Notes: generated by a model not told the origin, from the sequence alone. Shown: positions 45,863 to 55,363, counted from the first letter of the stretch. The stretch is DNA of 64,000 nucleotides from Coriobacteriia bacterium (GCA_016649875.1 JAENWW010000009.1:1-64000); one strand, 5' to 3'. Numbers and translations: made by a program.

Positions 45863-47824
45863 TTATTCCGTTTGTGCTGCGAGGAACTCGACCAACGCAT
45901 GCGAACTCATGGGGCGTGCATAGTAAAATCCCTGAATTTTGTCGACTCCGCACTCCTTGACCAACTCGTCCTGCCCTGCGTTTTCGACGCCTTCGGCCAC
46001 CACTTCCATACCGATAAGCTGAAAGCTGCTCGTGAGGGATTTCAAAAGATGGCCCATGCCTTCGCTTTCTTTAGCTGCCCATATTAGGCTGCGATCGATT
46101 TTAATCGTCTCGAAGGGCATACGCATAACGCGGGTGAGATTGGAGTAATCCGTCCCGAAATCATCGAGATGGAATCCGAAACCGAGCATATGCAAATCAT
46201 TCATATGCTCATAAACTCGAGCCGGTTCACTTGCAAACGTTCGTTCGGTAATTTCAAATTTAATACGGCTCGGTTCAATTGAGTACTCGTCCACGAGTGC
46301 TTTGGCACGGCGCGTCATATTGTCTTCGATGAGTTGATGCATCGAAAGGTTGACGGAAAGAGACTCAAGCACAGAATTCGGATTTTCCGCAAAAAAGCGG
46401 CATGCCCTCTCTATCGTGTACCATCCGATTTGCACAATAAGATCACTCTGCTCGGCGACAGGGATGAACTCCTCAGGAGATACCGGCGTACCGTCGGTAT
46501 CGTTAAGGCGAATTAAGAGCTCGGCGACAACGTAGCGATTCACACTGCAAGAATACAGCGGTTGAAAAACAACGGTGAAACAATCCTCGGCAAGCGCATT
46601 CTGCATCAGTTCGATCAGGTGATCCCGTCGCGCGGAAGCAGCACGGATATCGGAAAAGTGCGCAAGCTCGGGCGTCACGATCGCGTCGACGGGTTCTCCT
46701 GTTTTTTCATCTCTGACCATGAGAGGCTTATATTCCAGTGCCGCCAAAATATCGTTCCCGTTACCGTCCGAACAAGGACAATCGATATCGGCGAGGCTCA
46801 CCATGACGGTGCATTGGACCCCCGAAATCGTCCAAGGCTCTTTGAAGCGCTCCAGTATACTCACAAGATATTCGTTATAAGAATCTTTCATGGTACCGTC
46901 ATCAAAAATGATGACGGAAAAGTCTGATCCCACGGTCCGAAACGCGGTCATATTCAAATCCCGACCGAGTAGTCTGATTATCCGTGCAATTTCTTTCAGT
47001 AATTCATCACCGAAATACTGTCCGTACCGACGATTTATTCGACGAAATTTTCGCAACCCTATCATAACCACATGAAAAGAATCGGCATGCGCACTGTGAT
47101 GTACGAGCGCATCGAGGAATGCATCTCTGTCACCCAGCCCCGTGAGCGAATCGACATAAACTTGATGATTTTGAAATGTGATGAAAAGAATGAGAAGCAC
47201 AAGTGCCATGACCGTTCCCGAAAGAAGAATTTCAGGGAAAATAATCTGGACGCCGATTCCGACGACGCCGATAGGGAAAATCAAGGCGAGCGCCAGTAAC
47301 ACCGGCCGTTTTATTCTTTTCCGTTCGAGAAACACATACGCGAAAAATATTCCGGAGTAGAGCGCCACAAGCATCCCGGGAGATTGGTAGTACCGACCGC
47401 GAATATATTCTCCCTTTCCGTTGAAACTAAACACCAGATGGGTGGCCGAAGTCGAAAACAACAGGCCGAGGTAGAGAACATACAGTGCCCCCATGGCCAT
47501 GAGCATTCTCCGCTGTGATTGTTGAATGACGCTCGATGCGTGTATGAGCAGAGAAAGATAGAGCAGTATCGACGCTCCGACCAAAGGAATTGCCATATAT
47601 CCCGCATAGTTGAGCAAGGCGTTCATCCACTGCGGGGCAAGCGTCGGGTTCGTTATGGTGAATGTCGTGGCAATGTCGAGAACTGTTGCGACGAGTCCGA
47701 GAACGATACTCATGCGAAACACAAACATACGCCCGGAGGGGAACGTCCCGCTGGGTCGCGAATAGAACAACAATATCATCAACAAAACACAAGCGATATA
47801 TTCAGGTGCGGAATTCCACTGCAT
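45863..47824 (-). CDS. Membrane-bound degenerate GGDEF - EAL protein
   Basis: The 653-residue protein has about seven N-terminal transmembrane helices (roughly 1-215), a GGDEF-like domain (about 220-370) and an EAL domain (about 400-650). In the GGDEF domain the active-site loop reads 'VGSDFSVI', so it lacks GG(D/E)EF and should not make c-di-GMP. The EAL domain keeps 'LDDFGTDYSNL', 'KIDRSLI', 'VAEGVEN' and 'QGFYYARP', but the first motif is 'AELLIRL' (E-L-L for E-A-L); Glu is retained, so phosphodiesterase activity is possible. The start at 47824 is preferred because GAGG precedes it. Confidence 0.85.
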   Translation of the reverse strand: MQWNSAPEYIACVLLMILLFYSRPSGTFPSGRMFVFRMSIVLGLVATVLDIATTFTITNPTLAPQWMNALLNYAGYMAIPLVGASILLYLSLLIHASSVIQQSQRRMLMAMGALYVLYLGLLFSTSATHLVFSFNGKGEYIRGRYYQSPGMLVALYSGIFFAYVFLERKRIKRPVLLALALIFPIGVVGIGVQIIFPEILLSGTVMALVLLILFITFQNHQVYVDSLTGLGDRDAFLDALVHHSAHADSFHVVMIGLRKFRRINRRYGQYFGDELLKEIARIIRLLGRDLNMTAFRTVGSDFSVIIFDDGTMKDSYNEYLVSILERFKEPWTISGVQCTVMVSLADIDCPCSDGNGNDILAALEYKPLMVRDEKTGEPVDAIVTPELAHFSDIRAASARRDHLIELMQNALAEDCFTVVFQPLYSCSVNRYVVAELLIRLNDTDGTPVSPEEFIPVAEQSDLIVQIGWYTIERACRFFAENPNSVLESLSVNLSMHQLIEDNMTRRAKALVDEYSIEPSRIKFEITERTFASEPARVYEHMNDLHMLGFGFHLDDFGTDYSNLTRVMRMPFETIKIDRSLIWAAKESEGMGHLLKSLTSSFQLIGMEVVAEGVENAGQDELVKECGVDKIQGFYYARPMSSHALVEFLAAQTE

Positions 47825-47837
47825 GCATAACCTCATA

Positions 47838-47855
47838 GTGCCTGCGCGCAGGCAC
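47838..47855. promoter_or_regulatory. Perfect 18-bp palindrome upstream of the EAL gene
   Basis: GTGCCTGCG/CGCAGGCAC is a perfect palindrome 14 bp upstream of the chosen start. It could be an operator for a dimeric regulator; its position would let a bound protein block translation initiation or transcription. Its regulator is unknown. Confidence 0.5.
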
Positions 47856-47888
47856 ACGGACTTGATATATTAATATGGGCGGCCTTCC

Positions 47889-47926
47889 AAACAACGAGCC
47901 TCACAATTAGCTGAGGCTTGTTGTTT
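47889..47926. terminator. Terminator hairpin between EAL and GHKL genes
   Basis: AAACAACGAGCCTCA and TGAGGCTTGTTGTTT form a 15-bp stem with one G.T wobble and an 8-nt loop, with Ts in both orientations. It lies 54 bp past the stop of the GHKL ATPase gene on the minus strand. Confidence 0.75.
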
Positions 47927-47979
47927 GCACGGTTTATAATTATACAATAATCACGCTCGCCATTCGTGGATAAACGAGA

Positions 47980-49503
47980 CTAATCTTCGACCGGTGTTTC
48001 ATCCCACGTTTCGGCGATATGGCGCAACTCCGAAGAAATAGTATCACGGGCGACGCCCATCATCTTTTTCGCCGTGGAGCCATCGACCAAATCCGACTCG
48101 AATTTGCCCAATTCCCACAGCATTATCTCAATCGCCTCGGCAGCAGACACCCGTCCATCATCCGCCAATTTATAGAACGGATGTTCGGTATTGCACCTCA
48201 GCTCGGTCTTCCCTTTATCTTTCGATGCGTTCCACAACGAACCGTCTCCGACGGGCTTTGCCGGCGAAACCCAGATATCCGCGCGCGATGCTTTCTTCGG
48301 TTCGGCTTTCTCTTTCCGCACCTTCTCGGGGCTTTCGGAAACGGGAGCGCTCTTGCTGAAAAAGTTTTGCTCCTTCTTTTTATTCAGCTCAATCTCAGAG
48401 CGTCTCTGTGCGGAGGCAAAGCCCAGCGCGACGGTTTTAGCAAACCTGTCGGTGAAACCTTCCCGCGCCGTAACCGAATCCTTCTTGTAGTCGATTTTCA
48501 ACACTTCGTCGAGCTGATAATCCATGTCGAGCGCGGCACGCAGGTAGTTCCCCGAAGGATGCTTCTCCCGCAAGCCCATCCACCCTTGGTGGGATATTAT
48601 TCGATTATTGCGATAGATGTAAACACCCTGATTACCCATGGTGATATTCGCGCGCTTGAAAGACTCGCTACTTGAAAAATCATCTTTCTCGGACAACAAA
48701 ACAAGTGTGAACTTATAGCCCCCGATTGTTTCGTCGCGCTCATCCAATACATTGTATGAAGTGGAACTGAGAATCTCAGTCGCCCTTTCGAACTCACAGA
48801 GAGGATTACTCGCTTTGAGCGGTTCGTCGTTTATGTAAATGTCGATGTTTCGGGCGCGCTCATCATGCTTGTCGAGAAAACGATGAAACGTCATCGAGGC
48901 GTGTTGCGAGAACTTTTTGGCATAGGCGTTGATTTTACGCTTACGCGACGATTCCTCGCGTGCGGCATCTTTGTCGAAGAGGTGGTCGATTTCATCCCAC
49001 CAGATGAGTGTTCCCGTCTCTCTATCGACGAAATTATCGAGAAAGGCACGCTCTTTCGCATTTTCCAACTCGGTCACACGACAGCGCCATATGCTGTTGT
49101 TCTTGATGTCGTCGAGGTCGAGTACGCCGCGCCAACACGTATGGAGTTCATCACGCGTAAGTATGAGAATCCTACGGCAAAACGCCGTGGAAGCCGTCTT
49201 GAGCCCGATACCGAATTTTCCGAGGCGTTCTTCACTCGCCGAATCGATTGACCCGTACGTCAGAGCTTGAGCGATTTCGACACGACTCATGCCGCAACCG
49301 TTATCGGCAATGTAGATGGATGGCTCCAAATACGAGTCGAGGCCGATATTGACATATATCTCAGTTGCTCCGGCATCGATGGAGTTATCGACCAAGTCTG
49401 CCATCGCATCGACGAATTCATAGCCGGCCGCGCGCAACGTTTCGCTTAAGCCACCTGCTACAGGCGGAATCTCGATATAACCTTCTTTATCAAACTGAGC
49501 CAT
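47980..49503 (-). CDS. GHKL ATPase-domain protein (MORC/MutL-like HATPase_c_3)
   Basis: The 507-residue protein has a Bergerat ATP-binding fold. Motif I is 'ADLVDNSIDAGATEI' near residue 35, motif II 'YIADNGCGMSRVEIAQALTYGS' near 68, and motif III 'RLGKFGIGLKTASTAFC' near 93. After a transducer-like domain (to about 380) there is a Lys/Glu-rich linker, then a helical C-terminus with 'VSAAEAIEIMLWELGKFESDLV'. It is neither HtpG nor a histidine kinase. MORC-like GHKL proteins handle DNA or nucleoprotein, and some occur in defence loci. No partner gene is adjacent. Confidence 0.75.
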   Translation of the reverse strand: MAQFDKEGYIEIPPVAGGLSETLRAAGYEFVDAMADLVDNSIDAGATEIYVNIGLDSYLEPSIYIADNGCGMSRVEIAQALTYGSIDSASEERLGKFGIGLKTASTAFCRRILILTRDELHTCWRGVLDLDDIKNNSIWRCRVTELENAKERAFLDNFVDRETGTLIWWDEIDHLFDKDAAREESSRKRKINAYAKKFSQHASMTFHRFLDKHDERARNIDIYINDEPLKASNPLCEFERATEILSSTSYNVLDERDETIGGYKFTLVLLSEKDDFSSSESFKRANITMGNQGVYIYRNNRIISHQGWMGLREKHPSGNYLRAALDMDYQLDEVLKIDYKKDSVTAREGFTDRFAKTVALGFASAQRRSEIELNKKKEQNFFSKSAPVSESPEKVRKEKAEPKKASRADIWVSPAKPVGDGSLWNASKDKGKTELRCNTEHPFYKLADDGRVSAAEAIEIMLWELGKFESDLVDGSTAKKMMGVARDTISSELRHIAETWDETPVED

Positions 49504-49708
49504 GACTCCTCCAAGACATCGATAGACGCACGGTACAATTATACTTCACGCGTTCCACCGCATGATTGATAGACACCACAACTAAATCTCACTACTCCCA
49601 AAGATGTACATCGCAACAGGACAATCGTCTCATGGGATGACGCAACATCCCTGGGTTTTCTCCATACTTTATGGTCTAAACTATTATAAAGAAAATTGGA
49701 GAGAACCC

Positions 49709-50476
49709 GTGAAATCAAAAACATCGGCAAAAGTGTTTCTTGATGGAATTATGCTCGTCTTGCTTACGTTGTTGTATTCTTATCGAGTCATTTCACCGAC
49801 ATTCCATGAAGTCGGAGGACTTGCGCTCGGCGGAATGTTCATCATCCACTGCATGGTGAACGTAGCTTGGATCTCAGGAATCAGTAAAAGAATAACCTCG
49901 GGTCGTCTTCCGAAAAAGACGGTCCTCAAATGGGTTGTGGACGTATTACTCGCCGTCTTCATGATTTTCATCATCGTGAGTGGCGTCTTCATCTCAATAA
50001 CGGTACTCACAAACATCACCAGCTCATCGACGATCTGGAGATCTCTGCACGTTCCGATCTCGATAATCGGGCTGATTCTCGCAGGTATCCATCTCGGCCT
50101 GGGCTGGACCACCGTTCAAAAGACGATTCGCATTAAATTGTCGACGGCCGTATCTTCTGTTCTTTGTTTGTTACTCGTCGCCGGAGGAGCCTTCGGTGCG
50201 TACACTCTCGACATTCCCCAAAAGATATTTTCGGGCACAATGGCCGGCATGTATGCATCGGATAAAAGTAGCGGAATCATCGACATCCTCTGGTACGGTT
50301 TGTTCATGAGTCTTTTCACCGTGGTGACCTACTACATCGATAAGTTGGTCCACCACAAAAGCAATCAAACGCTTACCGACAGGAGCTCTCGTCGACCGTC
50401 GACACGGGCAAGCCGACGCGCTGCGGCTCAATCGAATCGACCGGTCGCGGTCCCGCGACCGCGACCGCGATATTAA
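49709..50476 (+). CDS. DUF4405-like four-helix membrane protein
   Basis: The 255-residue protein has about six transmembrane helices, with paired histidines in 'FIIHCMVNVAWI' and 'SLHVPISIIGLILAGIHLGLGW' like cytochrome b561/DUF4405 haem-binding helices. The tail is Arg/Pro/Ser-rich ('RPSTRASRRAAAQSNRPVA') and its DNA overlaps a terminator hairpin. The GTG at 49709 is chosen because GGAGAG precedes it at the right distance and upstream residues lack conservation. It may be a membrane electron-transfer partner for the oxidoreductase gene that follows (inference). Confidence 0.75.
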   Translation: MKSKTSAKVFLDGIMLVLLTLLYSYRVISPTFHEVGGLALGGMFIIHCMVNVAWISGISKRITSGRLPKKTVLKWVVDVLLAVFMIFIIVSGVFISITVLTNITSSSTIWRSLHVPISIIGLILAGIHLGLGWTTVQKTIRIKLSTAVSSVLCLLLVAGGAFGAYTLDIPQKIFSGTMAGMYASDKSSGIIDILWYGLFMSLFTVVTYYIDKLVHHKSNQTLTDRSSRRPSTRASRRAAAQSNRPVAVPRPRPRY

Positions 50477-50482
50477 ATTTTT
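50443..50482 (+). terminator. Terminator overlapping the end of the DUF4405 gene
   Basis: GGTCGCGGTC-CCGC-GACCGCGACC is a perfect 10-bp GC stem with a 4-nt loop, followed shortly by TTAAATTTTT. It lies inside the last codons of the gene, so the Arg/Pro repeats at the C-terminus (RPRPRY) are encoded by the stem itself. Confidence 0.65.
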
Positions 50483-50510
50483 CGTGTGCTGCAAAGTGTA
50501 TTTTTACCAC

Positions 50511-50588
50511 TTGCATTTTCTATTCATGTGCCATATTATTAATCTGAATGTTTAGAAAAACCTTAATATTAGAAAAGTATTAAGGTTT
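50511..50588 (+). promoter_or_regulatory. Promoter and leader hairpin of the FAD/Fe-S oxidoreductase
   Basis: TTGCAT (50511-50516) and TATTAT (50534-50539) are separated by 17 bp, giving a start near 50546. In the leader, AAACCTTAATA-N9-TATTAAGGTTT (50558-50588) is a perfect 11-bp inverted repeat. It may be an operator or an RNA hairpin. The AAAGGAT ribosome-binding site follows it. Confidence 0.6.
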
Positions 50589-50616
50589 AAAATATCGGCT
50601 GCGTGAAAGGATAATC

Positions 50617-53600
50617 ATGAGCGAAATCGGCGTTGCGACTACATCGAAACTGGTTGCACTTCTCGGCGAAAACTTCGTACGAACCGACCGGCGAGAACGA
50701 AAAATGTATTCCACCGACATCGGTACGATGCCCGGTCTGGTAGCTCCATTCATCCCCAACGGCATAGCCGGCGCCGTCGTACGCCCGCAAAATGAGCAAC
50801 AGGTCATCGATCTCATTAAACTTGCAAAGAAAGAACGACTTTCTCTCGTTCCACGCGGCATGTCGACAAGCGGTTACGGAGGAGCCCTCCCCACGAAGGG
50901 GAGCGTCGTCGTCGACATGAGCTCGATGAACAAGATCCTATCTCTCGACGCGGCGAATTTGCGTATTCGCGTACAGCCGGGCGCAATCTGGGAGCAAGTG
51001 GATCGCGACATCAAAAAGATGGGGATCACACTTCGTACCTATCCTTCTTCCTACCGGAGTTCCACAGTTGCGGGTTGGCTCGCTCAAGGAGGATGCGGAT
51101 TCGGCAGTTATGAGTATGGTGAGTTCAAAGAAAATGTCATCTCCGCGCGCGTCGTACTCCCGACCGGTGAGGTCAAGGAGTTCTCCGGCGATAGCCTTTC
51201 CGCCCACATCGCCGACGCCGAAGGCATCACCGGCATCATCACCGAGGTAGAACTCAAAGTCCGCGAGCTCGAAGAAGAAACGCACCGCCTCTTTTCCTTC
51301 AAGACCATCGGCGACCTCGCAAAAACGATGCAAGATATTCGAAATCAAAAAATCGCCCTTTGGTCCTTCTCTTTCTTGAACCCCGATTCGATTCGCCTCA
51401 AAAAGCAACTTCCTCATCGCCATGGGCATGCCTACCAAGATGAGCATCACTTTGAGCCGAACATCCCGGTGAGCTATGTCGCCGTCGTAGCCTATCCCAC
51501 ATCACGCACGGAAAGCGTGGCCGCACCGCTTGAGAAAATCGTGCAAGCTCACGGCGGCACCGATCTCGGTAACGAAGCCGCCGATCATGAATGGGAACAA
51601 AGATTTTCCCCCATGCGCCTGAAGCGTCTCGGACCTTCAATCGTCCCCACCGAAGTAATCGTTCCGCTCGATCAGCTCGAAGCGGTCATAAACGAAATCG
51701 ATAAAAAACTTAAACAACCTCTCATCATCGAGGGCATGGATCTCGAAGGCGACCGCGTCATTTTGCTCGGATTCATTCCTCATGACGAGCGTAGTTTCAA
51801 GTTCAACTTGGCCTTCGCCCTTGCGCTCACCGTCATCAAAATCGCCAAACAGCACGGCGGCTCGGCATTTTCCACAGGTCTCTATTTTCGCGGAGAGGCG
51901 GAAAGCGTCCTCGGAAAAGAGCATGTCCGCGAACTCGCCCGCTATAAAGAGAAGGTCGATCCGCAGCATTTGATGAATCCGGAAAAAGTTCTCGATAAGG
52001 GCTTCGTCAATGTCATGATGGGCGCGGCCCAAGCCTTGGAAGGGGTGATACGCCCCTTCGCCAACGCCGCGAAGCCTCCTCGGAAAATGACCGACATCAC
52101 ACGCGAAGTCAACGGGATTCCCGGAGATGTCGCGCTTATGGCGTACTCATGCGCAAGCTGCGGCTACTGTGTTCCGACCTGTGAGCAATACTCGGGTCGC
52201 GGTTGGGAGTCACAATCGCCGCGAGGCAAGTATCACTATATTCGCGAGGTCATGGCCGGCAAAGAGAAATGGGATCGCAAGGCGATCGACACCATGCTTT
52301 TGTGCACCACCTGCGAGGTGTGCAATGAACGTTGCCAGCTTCAAATCCCCATCGAGCACAACTGGACGACCATGCGGGGCAAACTCATCCACGAAGATAA
52401 GAACGGCACCTTCCCTCCCTTCGAGATGATGGCCGCCTCGCTGCGCGATGAAAAAGATATCTGGGCTGCGAAAAACGAGCATCGAGCCGATTGGGTACCT
52501 GAAGATGTCGCGCCGAAACTCAAAGAATCAGCCGACGTTCTCTACTTCGCCGGATGCACGGCAAGCCATGTCGAAACCGACATCGCCGAGGCGACTTTGA
52601 GACTTCTCACCGACGCCGGTCACGATGTCTGCTATATGGGCACCGATGAAATGTGCTGCGGCGTCCCCATGAAGATGGCCGGAAAATGGGATCTCTTCGA
52701 AGAAATCTATGTCCACAACACCACGGAAGCGCGCAAACGAGGCGCAAAGACAATCGTGACCTCTTGCCCGGCGTGCGGATTGGTATGGAAGGAAATGTAT
52801 GCCGAACTCGCCCGAAAGCGCGGTGAGGAATACGACTTCGAAGTAAAGCATTATTCCGAGCTCATCGCACCCGCCATCGCAGACGGTACCATCGAGCTCA
52901 AGCGCCCCATCGAAGGTCGCGTCACGTTCCACGACTCATGCCACCAAGGTCGCGCACAAGGAATCTACGAGCCTCCTCGTGATATGCTCAAGGCGATTCC
53001 CGGCATCGACTATGTGGAAATGGAGCACAACCGCGAAGAAGGCATGTGCTGCGGTTCCGTCATAACGTTGATCGGAGAAATCTCGGTTGCACCGATTCTC
53101 GGCGGACAACGCCTCCAAGAAGCCGTCGACCAAAAGGCCGACAAAGTCATTGCGCTCTGCCCTTGTTGCCAGGTGCAACTTCGCGACAGCAACGACAAAA
53201 ACCATATGGGATTGGTAATCGACGACCTCGCTCGCGTGGTCGCAGAAGCTGCCGGCTACGATATTCCCACCTCTGATGCCTACTCAAAGTATATGTGGAG
53301 CTATTTCGAAAAGTTCATCATCTTGATGAAACCTGAGAATATGGCGAAGTTGATGGAAGACGTCTACCCGCAAATGCTTAACAGCATGCCGGCCGGCATG
53401 AAGCCGATGATGATGGGAATGCGCCATGTGCCCGGAGGCCTCGACCTCATGGAGAAAATGATGCCGGCCCTGTTCCCCCTGTTGGCACCGTCGATTTTAG
53501 GTAAAGTAATGCCCGATTTGATTGTGGCCGTCAAAGACTACATCGGCATAATGCCTGACGACATGGATGAGCTCATACCTGAACTTCTGCCGAAAACCAT

Positions 53601-53697
53601 GGATCAGCTCATGCCGACGTATCTGCCGGAGTTGATTCCCTTCTTGGTCCCAAGTTTTATCGACTATGTGCGAAAAGGAGCCCTGGGAGCGAACTAG
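50617..53697 (+). CDS. FAD-binding and Fe-S oxidoreductase (GlcD-GlpC fusion type)
   Basis: The 1026-residue protein joins a FAD-linked oxidase to a heterodisulfide-reductase-like iron-sulfur part. The PCMH FAD domain (about 40-220) contains 'RPQNEQQVIDLIKLAK' and 'VPRGMSTSGYGGALPTKG', and the FAD-oxidase C domain follows to about 470. Two 4Fe-4S motifs occur: 'CASCGYCVPTCEQY' and 'CTTCEVCNERC'. Two CCG domains have 'YFAGCTASH' ... 'EMCCGVPMK' and 'HDSCHQGR' ... 'GMCCGSV'. A C-terminal region of about 130 residues is rich in Met, Pro and Leu ('MPDDMDELIPELLPKTMDQL') and may bind the membrane. Lactate, glycolate or glycerol-3-phosphate-like substrates are possible. Confidence 0.88.
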   Translation: MSEIGVATTSKLVALLGENFVRTDRRERKMYSTDIGTMPGLVAPFIPNGIAGAVVRPQNEQQVIDLIKLAKKERLSLVPRGMSTSGYGGALPTKGSVVVDMSSMNKILSLDAANLRIRVQPGAIWEQVDRDIKKMGITLRTYPSSYRSSTVAGWLAQGGCGFGSYEYGEFKENVISARVVLPTGEVKEFSGDSLSAHIADAEGITGIITEVELKVRELEEETHRLFSFKTIGDLAKTMQDIRNQKIALWSFSFLNPDSIRLKKQLPHRHGHAYQDEHHFEPNIPVSYVAVVAYPTSRTESVAAPLEKIVQAHGGTDLGNEAADHEWEQRFSPMRLKRLGPSIVPTEVIVPLDQLEAVINEIDKKLKQPLIIEGMDLEGDRVILLGFIPHDERSFKFNLAFALALTVIKIAKQHGGSAFSTGLYFRGEAESVLGKEHVRELARYKEKVDPQHLMNPEKVLDKGFVNVMMGAAQALEGVIRPFANAAKPPRKMTDITREVNGIPGDVALMAYSCASCGYCVPTCEQYSGRGWESQSPRGKYHYIREVMAGKEKWDRKAIDTMLLCTTCEVCNERCQLQIPIEHNWTTMRGKLIHEDKNGTFPPFEMMAASLRDEKDIWAAKNEHRADWVPEDVAPKLKESADVLYFAGCTASHVETDIAEATLRLLTDAGHDVCYMGTDEMCCGVPMKMAGKWDLFEEIYVHNTTEARKRGAKTIVTSCPACGLVWKEMYAELARKRGEEYDFEVKHYSELIAPAIADGTIELKRPIEGRVTFHDSCHQGRAQGIYEPPRDMLKAIPGIDYVEMEHNREEGMCCGSVITLIGEISVAPILGGQRLQEAVDQKADKVIALCPCCQVQLRDSNDKNHMGLVIDDLARVVAEAAGYDIPTSDAYSKYMWSYFEKFIILMKPENMAKLMEDVYPQMLNSMPAGMKPMMMGMRHVPGGLDLMEKMMPALFPLLAPSILGKVMPDLIVAVKDYIGIMPDDMDELIPELLPKTMDQLMPTYLPELIPFLVPSFIDYVRKGALGAN

Positions 53698-53744
53698 CAG
53701 CTTCGGCCGATAAGCTCCGGAGAACAGGACTATCAAACTGAAAT

Positions 53745-53780
53745 GAAGCACCGCGCCGAAATTATTTGGTGCGGTGCTTC
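53745..53780. terminator. Bidirectional terminator between oxidoreductase and kdpD
   Basis: GAAGCACCGC and GCGGTGCTTC form a perfect 10-bp stem enclosing about 16 nt. It follows the oxidoreductase stop on the plus strand and overlaps the kdpD stop on the minus strand, so it can end both transcripts. Confidence 0.75.
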
Positions 53781-55363
53781 TTGTTGGTACTTCCTGCCTC
53801 CGAAAGGCGTTGGCGCTCGATGGCAAGAGCGATGACACCGGCAGCAAGTTTGACGAACAGCCTCTCGTCATGATCTGCCATCGCATCGGCCAGACCCACC
53901 ACTCCGAATATCTCACCGTGCGAGAGAAGCGGCGTGTAAAACATGTGCGCGCCGCCCAATGTATCGGTCCCTGCACCGGCTCGCTTTTGATTAATATACG
54001 TCCAGCGTGCGGTTGCCCGTTCGGCTTGACTCCTATACATGTCTTCAGTGCCCTCGGCGGCGAGTTTCAGGTGACCCAATGCGGGATTACCGGGCTCACC
54101 GGCATAAATAATGGAAGAACGATTGAAGATGTTGACGAGATAGTCGTTAGACAAATCGATGATATTGCCCATTCCCCGTGTCGTCAGAAGCATCTTGGTG
54201 ATTTCATACAGCAGTTCGGCGCGTCGCGTTCGAGCCGCCATGAACATATTTTTGCGCTTCAACAGATTACGTTTTTTTCGCGGCAATCGTTCCTTGTGTG
54301 AGCCCTCGGGGATAATGTGTATGACGACATCATCAAGATATTCCATTAATCGACATTCGATTCCCCGATGGTACGGACCGTGCAACGAAGAGTCGGCCCG
54401 GTGTCCGACCACCACATCGGTGAAGACAGAGATGCGCACATATTCGGCGGCAGTCTCGGCGATGTCTTCTCCCGGTATCGTCGCAACCTCTGCACCGAGT
54501 CGCTCGGCCAAGGAGAGGTTGTCACGTATTACTTTTTCTTGTTCCGGAGGAAAATCCGCAGAATCGGGAGTCTCGACATAGAGCACCACCCAATTACAAC
54601 GTAACGCATCCGCAATACGAGAGCTCGCACGAATGACCTTCGCCGCCTGTTTCTCGGGGCCGGCCAATACAAGCAGTTTCAATCGAACGGCATCGCAGCT
54701 TTTTTGTGCGGGCGCCTGCTCGTTGACTTGGTCGGAAGCTTTTCGCAAAGCAATTTCGCGCAGCTTTGCCAGATTCTCCAAAGTGAAAAACTGGGTGCTT
54801 GCAAGTTTTGCCTTTTCAGGAGCATATATCCGGCCCTCTTTAAAGCGCATCAGCAATTCTTGCGGGTCGACATCGACGACATCGATTTCCTCAGCCTTAT
54901 CGACGACGCTATCAGGAACCGTCTCCGAAACGACGACTCCCACGATTTGCCCCACGATATCGTTGAGGGACTCGATATGTTGCACATTCATGGTCGTATA
55001 GACGTTTATTCCCGCCGCAAGCAGTTCTTGAATATCTTGATACCGCTTGATGTTTCGTGATCCGGGCGCATTGGTATGAGCCAGCTCATCGACCAGAATA
55101 TAGCTCGGGTGAAGCTTGAGCGCCGCATCTATATCGAACTCTATGAGATTGAGATTGCGATATCGAATCTTTTTCGTAGGGATACTCGGTAGATCTTTTA
55201 CAAGCGCCACGGTGTCGGGGCGTGCATGCGGTTCGACATATCCGATTACCACATCCACACCGCGTTTATACTGCTCATGGGCAGCATCGAGCATGGCGTA
55301 TGTCTTACCGACACCCGCCGCATATCCTAAGAAAATCTTAAGCTTGCCCTGCGTTTTTTCCAT
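53762..55363 (-). CDS. kdpD: KdpD-like protein without histidine kinase (KdpD-Usp-GAF)
   Basis: The 533-residue protein has the KdpD N-terminal domain (about 1-215) with Walker A 'GYAAGVGKTYAMLDAA' and 'LVDELAHTNAPGSRNIKRYQDI'. A Usp-like domain (about 220-365) contains 'RLKLLVLAGPEKQAAKVIRASSRIADAL', and a GAF-like domain (about 385-515) ends the protein. The four transmembrane helices and the H-box/ATPase kinase core of classical KdpD are absent. The start overlaps dedA by 26 bp, so it belongs to the kdp operon. It probably senses turgor, K+ or c-di-AMP without a kinase, as in cyanobacterial and actinobacterial short KdpD; this is inference. Confidence 0.88.
   Translation of the reverse strand: MEKTQGKLKIFLGYAAGVGKTYAMLDAAHEQYKRGVDVVIGYVEPHARPDTVALVKDLPSIPTKKIRYRNLNLIEFDIDAALKLHPSYILVDELAHTNAPGSRNIKRYQDIQELLAAGINVYTTMNVQHIESLNDIVGQIVGVVVSETVPDSVVDKAEEIDVVDVDPQELLMRFKEGRIYAPEKAKLASTQFFTLENLAKLREIALRKASDQVNEQAPAQKSCDAVRLKLLVLAGPEKQAAKVIRASSRIADALRCNWVVLYVETPDSADFPPEQEKVIRDNLSLAERLGAEVATIPGEDIAETAAEYVRISVFTDVVVGHRADSSLHGPYHRGIECRLMEYLDDVVIHIIPEGSHKERLPRKKRNLLKRKNMFMAARTRRAELLYEITKMLLTTRGMGNIIDLSNDYLVNIFNRSSIIYAGEPGNPALGHLKLAAEGTEDMYRSQAERATARWTYINQKRAGAGTDTLGGAHMFYTPLLSHGEIFGVVGLADAMADHDERLFVKLAAGVIALAIERQRLSEAGSTNKKHRTK

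Noticed and set aside
50400-50476. GC-rich hexamer repeat (GCGACC) as a tandem repeat locus
   Set aside because: It is explained by the terminator stem at 50443-50466 inside the gene end; only three copies exist.
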